DNA of 10,381 nt, from contig DORQ01000226.1 of the NCBI GenBank assembly GCA_003514205.1, positions 1 to 10,381 on the forward strand, read 5' to 3'. Both the position numbers and the translations under genes were made by a program. The DNA is from Acidimicrobiaceae bacterium. GTDB taxonomy: Bacteria; Actinomycetota; Acidimicrobiia; Acidimicrobiales; Microtrichaceae. Positions 6,122 to 10,381 of this stretch are shown here, one piece after another; position 1 is the first letter of the stretch, and every line of letters begins with the position of its first letter. A model generated the notes under the pieces. The model had not been told where the DNA came from and did no database searches. It saw only the letters and a list, made by a program, of their open reading frames with translations.

Positions 6122-7579
6122 ATGCCGCCCCGAGAAACAACGAGCCTCGCTAGCAACTTCGACCTGGTGATTGGAGGGGAGCGCCGAGCAAGTGCTGACG
6201 GCTCGACCTTCGCAGTCTTCGAACCAGCCACTGGTGAGCACCTCACTACCGTGGCCCAAGCCGGACCGCGAGATCTTGACGCTGCGCTGAACTGCGCTGT
6301 TGCAGAGTTCGAGTCTGGAACCTGGCGGAAGACCAACGCCACAGCTCGCGGCAAGGTACTCCTGGCAGTCGCTGCGCTGTTGCGGGACCGGGCCGAGGAG
6401 TTCGCAATCGCCGAGGTGCGAAACAGCGGCCACCCAATCGGCAATGCGCGTTGGGAAGCAAACGCAGCAGCCGATGTTTTTGAGTTTTTCGCAGGCGCAG
6501 CCAATAAGCACTACGGCCAAGTGATTCCGGTGCAGGACGCTGGGCTCAACGTCGCACTCCGTGAACCCGTGGGCGTTTGCGGGTTGATCGTGCCGTGGAA
6601 CTTCCCCCTGCTCATCACCTGTTGGAAAGTCGCTCCAGCGCTCGCATGCGGAAACCCAGTGGTGATCAAACCAGCCAGTCTCACTCCAGTGACGGCACTC
6701 CTTCTGGCCGAGGTATTGCTCGAAGCAGGAATTCCGCCTGGCTGCGTATCGGTGATTCCAGGTCCTGGGGCAACAGTCGGCAACAAGCTCGCGTCTGACC
6801 CTCGCGTCGCGAAGCTGAGCTTCACTGGAGATTCATCGACCGGAGCGTCAATCCTGCGGGCCTCAAGTGACAACATCACCCGACTTTCCCTCGAACTTGG
6901 CGGCAAGTCGGCATGCATCATTTTCGAAGATGCTGACATCGACAAGGCAATCGCAGCGACACCCATGTCAGTATTCGACAACACGGGCCAGGATTGCTGC
7001 GCTCGAAGCCGCTTCCTCGTGCAACGATCGGTGTATGACCAGTTCGTCGAGGGATTCACTGCAGGAACCCAAAGCCTGGTGGTCGGAGATCCACTCTCCG
7101 AAGATACCCAACTCGGCCCGATGATCTCAGAAGGTCAGCGTCGCACCAGCCTCGAGTACCTCGCCATTGGCAACGCCGAGGGTGCGAACCAGTTGTGCGG
7201 GGGCGAAGCATCAGGACCTGGTTGGTTCCTCAGCCCAGCGGTGCTGAGCAACGTCAAGAATTCCGATCGCGTCGCCCAGGAAGAGATCTTCGGTCCCGTC
7301 GCTGCGATTATCCCCTTCGATACAGAAGAGGACGCAATACGAATGTCCAATGACAGCCCCTACGGCCTGTCAGGCTCGCTCTGGACCCGCGACCTGGGCC
7401 GCGCCATCCGAGTGACGAAGGCCGTCCGAACTGGCGTCATTGGGGTCAACACCAGCCGTTCTGTTCGAACCGAAGCGCCCTTTGGAGGCTTCAAACGAAG
7501 CGGCTTCGGGCGCGAACTCGGGATGGCGGCGATGGATCACTACACCGAAGTAAAGAATGTCTTCTTCAGCGAGGAATAG
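6122..7579 (+). CDS. NAD(P)-dependent aldehyde dehydrogenase, Rv2858c-like
   Basis: From ATG 6122 the protein is 485 residues, standard for the family. The frame stays open further upstream into the SDR promoter and gene, but those residues do not resemble an aldehyde dehydrogenase. Motifs: VGVCGLIVPWNFP (Asn160), cofactor lysine in VVIKPAS (Lys183), SFTGDSSTG, general base LELGGKS (Glu258), catalytic NTGQDCCARSR (Cys292, followed by an unusual second Cys), QEEIFGPVAAI, and the C-terminal APFGGFKRSGFGRELG. It oxidises an aldehyde to a carboxylate in the cytoplasm. Divergent from the SDR/GS-like/hydrolase operon, it completes the set found at Rv2857c-Rv2860c and may act on an aldehyde from a glutamyl-capped amine or a related amino aldehyde. 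Its last 23 bases overlap the next gene. Formaldehyde as substrate cannot be excluded but is not supported by motifs. Confidence 0.9.
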   Translation: MPPRETTSLASNFDLVIGGERRASADGSTFAVFEPATGEHLTTVAQAGPRDLDAALNCAVAEFESGTWRKTNATARGKVLLAVAALLRDRAEEFAIAEVRNSGHPIGNARWEANAAADVFEFFAGAANKHYGQVIPVQDAGLNVALREPVGVCGLIVPWNFPLLITCWKVAPALACGNPVVIKPASLTPVTALLLAEVLLEAGIPPGCVSVIPGPGATVGNKLASDPRVAKLSFTGDSSTGASILRASSDNITRLSLELGGKSACIIFEDADIDKAIAATPMSVFDNTGQDCCARSRFLVQRSVYDQFVEGFTAGTQSLVVGDPLSEDTQLGPMISEGQRRTSLEYLAIGNAEGANQLCGGEASGPGWFLSPAVLSNVKNSDRVAQEEIFGPVAAIIPFDTEEDAIRMSNDSPYGLSGSLWTRDLGRAIRVTKAVRTGVIGVNTSRSVRTEAPFGGFKRSGFGRELGMAAMDHYTEVKNVFFSEE

Positions 7580-8414
7580 TCCCTGGGAGGAAATCGTCGA
7601 CACCCAACGGTATCGAGGCGATGGAACCTCAATCGCAGCGCTGGCACATCAATGCAGCACTGCCTATTCAGTCAATGGTGTGGCGATCCTCGAGGGGTTC
7701 CTCACAGAGGAAGCGGTCGAGGCCTCGGTGTCCGAAGCCGAGTTCCTCCAGCAATTCGGCCACTATTCCGAGGTGTTTGGCACGCCGTATCTCAGCCCGG
7801 TCGACGAAACGCTCCCTCAAGGCCATCCGGGACGAACACTGTCACGATCAGCACTCACCGCAATCCCCTACGACAGAATTCCGGCAGACTCGTTGCTCCG
7901 CATTCTGTATGAATCGCCCGTGTTCCGGGAATTCGTGCGCGCAGTGGTGAACGCGCCAGAGCTCTTTGCCTATGCCGATCCACTCGGTGCTATGAATCTG
8001 GCCTCGATGCACGACGGCGACGAACTCGCCTGGCACTTCGACCAAACCGACTTCGTTGTCTCCATTGCCCTTCAATCAAGTGAGCGAGGTGGCGAATTCG
8101 AGGTGGTTCCAGGCCTTCGAACCTCACCGCTCGAGCAAACACAGCAACAGCTCGTGGCGACCCAGGATGTACTGCAAGGGGATCGCTCTCATGTCACCTG
8201 TCTACCGATGACGCCGGGAACACTCATGATCTTCCGAGGTCGGGATTCCCTTCACCGTGTTGCACCGATCTCCGGTGCTGTGACACGACATGTCGCGCTC
8301 TTGGCCTACGACACCACACCCGGCACCGACTCCTCAGACCATCTGAAGTGGGTTCGTTACGGAAGAATACCTGCAGGCCAGTCAACCGAATCCGGAGTGA
8401 ATACCCATGGATGA
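7557..8414 (+). CDS. Fe(II)/2-oxoglutarate oxygenase related to the HalD/BesD family, with hydroxylase-type HxD
   Basis: A 285-residue protein. The iron site is His160-x-Asp162 in LAWHFDQTDF and His233 in SLHRVAPI; Arg244 (TRHVALLAYDT) is placed to bind 2-oxoglutarate. Flanking motifs YADPLGAMNLASMHDGDELAWHF, GGEFEVVPGLR and PGTLMIFRGRDSLHRV are those of proteins often annotated HalD/BesD-like. In true halogenases of that group the Asp is Gly, leaving room for chloride; here it is Asp, so hydroxylation or oxidative demethylation is expected. ATG 7557 lies within the aldehyde dehydrogenase gene (23-base overlap). A good GGGAGG at 7585-7590 lies just inside the frame but has no usual start codon after it, so 7557 is retained with some doubt. 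The gene overlaps the Fae-like gene by eight bases, implying coupled translation. The substrate is not known; an amine or amino acid derivative is likely from context. Confidence 0.82.
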   Translation: MSSSARNSPWEEIVDTQRYRGDGTSIAALAHQCSTAYSVNGVAILEGFLTEEAVEASVSEAEFLQQFGHYSEVFGTPYLSPVDETLPQGHPGRTLSRSALTAIPYDRIPADSLLRILYESPVFREFVRAVVNAPELFAYADPLGAMNLASMHDGDELAWHFDQTDFVVSIALQSSERGGEFEVVPGLRTSPLEQTQQQLVATQDVLQGDRSHVTCLPMTPGTLMIFRGRDSLHRVAPISGAVTRHVALLAYDTTPGTDSSDHLKWVRYGRIPAGQSTESGVNTHG

Positions 8415-8970
8415 TTCACGGTTCACACCCGAATCTGAGTTGCTTGTGCCTCCTCACGACTCACCACTGTTGATTGGCGAGGCCTTCGTCGGTACCGGCC
8501 CAGCGGCGGCACACCTCAACCTCATTCTCGGGCCCAAAGACGGCCCAGTCGGAATCGCTTGGGCAACAGCATTGGCTACCCCGAGCGCAGGCCATGCGCC
8601 GTTCATGGTTGTTGTCCATCCTGACCTTCCGGTGCTTCCGAACACACTCTTTGTGTCCAAATCTCCCCTGATGACCCAACCGCATAGTTCCCTCGCGTGG
8701 GGCGCCGCACAGGCAGGTGTCGCCGCAGGCATCGGCCAGGCAGCCGCAGACCAAGTCCTGAGTCCCGAACACTTGAGGAACTGGCTCGTGATCGCAGCCG
8801 TCTGGGTGGACCCTGCCGCGTCGGTGCAGGATGCCCAAGCGATCTTTGAGAACAATTCCTTGGGCACCCACCGGGCTGTAGTTCGTGCGTTCACCTCCCA
8901 GCCCCCAGTGGAGGAGTACCTGTCGAAACACGATCAGGTCTGGAACCCCTACTTCACACCATCTACGTAG
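8407..8970 (+). CDS. Formaldehyde-activating enzyme (Fae) family protein
   Basis: A 187-residue protein whose residues about 22-162 follow the Fae fold closely: LLIGEAFVGTGPAAAHLNLI, GPKDGPVGIAWATALATPSAGH, HPDLPVLPNTLFVSK, WGAAQAGVAAGIGQAAADQ and LVIAAVWVDPAA. Fae catalyses condensation of formaldehyde with tetrahydromethanopterin to methylene-H4MPT; its catalytic His17 corresponds to His36 here (AAHLNLI). The usual Asp three residues later (HIDL) is Asn39, and the N-terminus is about 19 residues longer than in methylotroph Fae, with a short C-terminal tail, so this is a divergent member. ATG 8407 overlaps the oxygenase stop in ATGGATGA, so translation is probably coupled. Actinobacteria are not known for an H4MPT pathway; the acceptor may be a folate or other pterin, or the protein may bind formaldehyde differently. 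Family membership is strong; biochemical activity is inferred. Confidence 0.85.
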   Translation: MDDSRFTPESELLVPPHDSPLLIGEAFVGTGPAAAHLNLILGPKDGPVGIAWATALATPSAGHAPFMVVVHPDLPVLPNTLFVSKSPLMTQPHSSLAWGAAQAGVAAGIGQAAADQVLSPEHLRNWLVIAAVWVDPAASVQDAQAIFENNSLGTHRAVVRAFTSQPPVEEYLSKHDQVWNPYFTPST

Positions 8971-9113
8971 TGAGGTTTCCCGCTGAACTCAGGTGTTGGG
9001 GTCCTGCGAGGAGCCGCTGGGCGGATTCTGTCCGAATTCCCGTTTGGCGCGACTGCCTTGTGATACGAAAGAGTATTCGGTGAGTAACCGGTGAACCCCT
9101 CTGGAGCAATCAC
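8971..9113 (+). promoter_or_regulatory. Gap between fae-like and lipoprotein genes, with a direct repeat
   Basis: This 143-base gap holds no gene. CGGTGA occurs twice, at 9078-9083 and 9089-9094, spaced 11 bases (one helical turn), with a small inverted repeat ATAC-N6-GTAT just upstream at 9063-9076, so a regulatory site is possible. A weak hairpin CGGA-TTCTG-TCCG lies at 9022-9034. No convincing promoter pair or terminator was found. TGGAG at 9102-9106 is the ribosome site of the next gene. Confidence 0.25.
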
Positions 9114-9314
9114 ATGACGACCCCACAACGCCACCTTGCCTCAGGCCTGGCTGCGCTCGCTCTCATCGTGGGAGCAGCTGGCTGCGCCCGGCCTGAACTG
9201 AATCCCGACGTTCGAATCACCGGGGACCGAGAGAACGCTGTGCCCGTCACCGAACCCACCACAACCACGGCGGCAACAACTACCACCACCACGCTGTACT
9301 TCGGCGACAAGTAG
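9114..9314 (+). CDS. Small Thr-rich lipoprotein
   Basis: A 66-residue protein not recognised as a named family. It starts with a short polar N-terminus, a hydrophobic signal segment (LASGLAALALIVGAAGC, residues 8-24) and a plausible lipobox AAGC with Cys24 as the lipidated residue, so the mature part is about 43 residues on the outer face of the membrane. The mature protein holds a polar stretch (PELNPDVRITGDRENAVPVTEP), then a run almost entirely of Thr (TTTTAATTTTTT, about residues 49-60) and the end LYFGDK. Short Thr-rich runs after a lipobox are often seen in Acidimicrobiia-type genomes. ATG 9114 has TGGAG seven bases upstream. It ends six bases before the second oxygenase gene and is probably co-transcribed with it. 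Function unknown. Confidence 0.65.
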   Translation: MTTPQRHLASGLAALALIVGAAGCARPELNPDVRITGDRENAVPVTEPTTTTAATTTTTTLYFGDK

Positions 9315-9320
9315 CAACGC

Positions 9321-9959
9321 ATGGCTGGATGGGAACTGCTCTCCAGACCCACCTTTCAGTTCACTCCACCTCCGCCATACCAGCCCTACGAAATCCACCC
9401 CGCCACGTTCACCCCGAAACAGTGCGACCGTATTCTCACCCTGGGGGCCGGGTTGGAGGCTGCAGCAGCCGCTATCGAGGGCACACACGGCGCCCATATC
9501 GAGGACCACGAGATCCGGGATTCTCGAACAGCGTGGATTCAGCCAACTGAGGAACACAGTTGGATCTTCAACCGCCTCAGCAGACTGGTCGAGCGCGCGA
9601 ACCGCCGCTACCAGTTTGATCTCACGGGCTTCGGTGAGGACCTTCAGTTCACCATGTACGACCGACCAGGGTCCTTCTACTCCTGGCATCAGGACGGTCT
9701 CGACGGTGATGCCTCCACACGAAAGCTCTCGATTGTGGTGCAGCTCTCGGACCCGGCTGACTACTCAGGCGCTGAGCTCCAGTTCTTCGAGGTTGCTGAG
9801 GATTACGAACGAGACCAACTCGAGGATTTCACTGCGTTGACTCAACAACGAGGCACCGCAATTGTTTTCCCCTCCTTTGAGTACCACCGGGTGTTACCAC
9901 TTCGCTCCGGCAGTCGAAGCTCACTCGTAGCGTGGGTCACTGGACCACCCTTCCGATAA
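9321..9959 (+). CDS. 2OG-Fe(II) oxygenase, prolyl-4-hydroxylase / PKHD type
   Basis: A 212-residue soluble protein. The N-terminal part (PATFTPKQCDRILTLG, residues 27-42) and the RDSRTAWI segment (66-73) are typical of PKHD/P4Hc-type hydroxylases. The iron site is complete: His123 and Asp125 in SWHQDG, His189 in FPSFEYHRVLPL, with Arg199 for 2-oxoglutarate. LSIVVQLSDPADYSGAELQFF (136-156) and TAIVFPSF are the family's core strands. Relatives hydroxylate prolyl or other side chains or small molecules; the substrate here is unknown. Start ATG 9321 lies six bases after the lipoprotein stop with no clear ribosome site, suggesting coupled translation. It is not closely similar to the oxygenase at 7557-8414: shorter, different motifs. 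The stop TAA at 9957-9959 lies within a GATAAT. Confidence 0.83.
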   Translation: MAGWELLSRPTFQFTPPPPYQPYEIHPATFTPKQCDRILTLGAGLEAAAAAIEGTHGAHIEDHEIRDSRTAWIQPTEEHSWIFNRLSRLVERANRRYQFDLTGFGEDLQFTMYDRPGSFYSWHQDGLDGDASTRKLSIVVQLSDPADYSGAELQFFEVAEDYERDQLEDFTALTQQRGTAIVFPSFEYHRVLPLRSGSRSSLVAWVTGPPFR

Positions 9960-9960
9960 T
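9955..9960 (+). promoter_or_regulatory. Possible -10 element at the end of the PKHD-type gene
   Basis: GATAAT at 9955-9960 is the best match to TATAAT noted here and overlaps the oxygenase stop codon. A start near 9967 would serve the HTH gene downstream, with a leader of about 60 bases. No good -35 lies at the expected distance (TGGACC at 9941-9946 is too close). Confidence 0.3.
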
Positions 9961-10025
9961 GGCCACCATGGGTGCGGAACGAGAAATGTTCTCAACCTTT
10001 GCAACGGCCTCGTCGATATCGCTGT

Positions 10026-10381
10026 GTGCCCGCAGTCCTGGATCGCATCGATAACTCACTGGTTCCCGCGCAGCGGTTTGGTGCGCTCCTGTCCGCGCGG
10101 CGGACCCAACAGGGTCTGCATCTGAGCGCACTCGCTCGAGCTTCGGCAGGCCAATTTCTCCCTGATCAACTCGCCGATGCTGAGCGAGGCGATGCACGCC
10201 TGAGCGATGAGGAGATCGAAGCGCTTGCCTCGCTCTATTCAATTCGGCCACGACCTTGGAGCACAGGTGCTCCAGTGGAGCTCCTCCTCGATCGCACCAG
10301 CATCTCGATCGCATCCGATCAGCGACTCGAGCACTTCGCCCCGGAAGATCTCCTTATTCGTTACCTCGGACTCACTCTGGT
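10026..10381 (+). CDS. Cro/CI (XRE)-type helix-turn-helix protein, 3' end outside window
   Basis: A frame open to the last base encodes at least 118 residues. After an N-terminal MPAVLDRIDNSLVPAQ comes a Cro/CI-like HTH: RFGALLSARRTQQGLHLSALARAS, then a helix set ending DQLADAERGDARLSDEEIEALASLY. A second region follows (PVELLLDRTSISIASDQRLEHFAPEDLLIRYLGLTL) that continues beyond the window; this HTH-plus-RYL.L layout is seen in actinobacterial proteins of unknown target. The start is uncertain: GTG 10026 gives the natural N-terminus just before the HTH, but TTG 9999 and GTG 9972 are also in frame and none has a good ribosome site. The recognition region AGQFLPDQLADAE is weaker than in typical phage repressors. 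A transcription regulator is likely. Confidence 0.6.
   Translation, partial: MPAVLDRIDNSLVPAQRFGALLSARRTQQGLHLSALARASAGQFLPDQLADAERGDARLSDEEIEALASLYSIRPRPWSTGAPVELLLDRTSISIASDQRLEHFAPEDLLIRYLGLTL

Noticed and set aside
9968..10054. 28-codon plus-strand frame after GATAAT
   Set aside because: It overlaps the HTH gene in another frame and has no ribosome site or recognisable sequence; a leader peptide cannot be excluded but is not supported.
9937..10314. Minus-strand 125-residue frame
   Set aside because: It lies opposite the ends of the PKHD-type and HTH genes, whose plus-strand proteins have clear domain motifs; it is a shadow.

Overview
The window looks like chromosomal DNA of a moderately GC-rich actinobacterium. 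The clearest evidence is the block at 1-2913: the C-terminal part of an FtsR-type MerR protein, a DUF151 'bifunctional nuclease' and a second MerR protein, in the same order as Mycobacterium tuberculosis Rv1828-Rv1829-Rv1830, followed by a glycine cleavage T-protein (the mycobacterial locus also carries glycine cleavage genes). A tiny lipoprotein with a Thr-rich tail suggests Acidimicrobiia, but that is only an inference. No rRNA, tRNA, insertion sequence, phage gene or CRISPR array was seen, and no gene-free stretch exceeds 170 bases.

Layout. (1) 1-2913, plus strand: ftsR-like (5' end outside the window), DUF151, MerR, gcvT. (2) 2910-5952, minus strand: SDR dehydrogenase, glutamine-synthetase-like gamma-glutamyl-amine ligase, class I amidotransferase-type gamma-glutamyl hydrolase. 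gcvT and the hydrolase converge and share one CTAG as both stop codons. (3) 6122-8970, plus strand, divergent from block 2: aldehyde dehydrogenase, an Fe(II)/2-oxoglutarate oxygenase related to the HalD/BesD family, and a formaldehyde-activating-enzyme (Fae) homologue, with consecutive overlapping reading frames. (4) 9114-9959: a 66-residue lipoprotein and a second, unrelated 2OG-Fe(II) oxygenase. (5) About 10026 to the end: the start of a Cro/CI-type HTH protein cut by the window edge.

How the genes may work together. The SDR, aldehyde dehydrogenase, amidotransferase and GS-like set matches the gene set of M. tuberculosis Rv2857c-Rv2860c. Such GS-like enzymes (PuuA, GlnA3, GlnA4 types) cap a primary amine (polyamine or ethanolamine) with glutamate, dehydrogenases oxidise the capped amine, and the amidotransferase-type hydrolase releases glutamate. 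The divergent promoter region holds a perfect 18-bp inverted repeat just downstream of a predicted minus-strand promoter, a good operator candidate. The notable addition is the translationally coupled 2OG oxygenase plus Fae behind the dehydrogenase. 2OG oxygenases can remove N- or O-methyl groups as formaldehyde and Fae captures formaldehyde on a pterin, so the region may encode catabolism of a methylated amine with built-in formaldehyde capture. That model is inference; the gene identities, overlaps and motifs are visible in the sequence.
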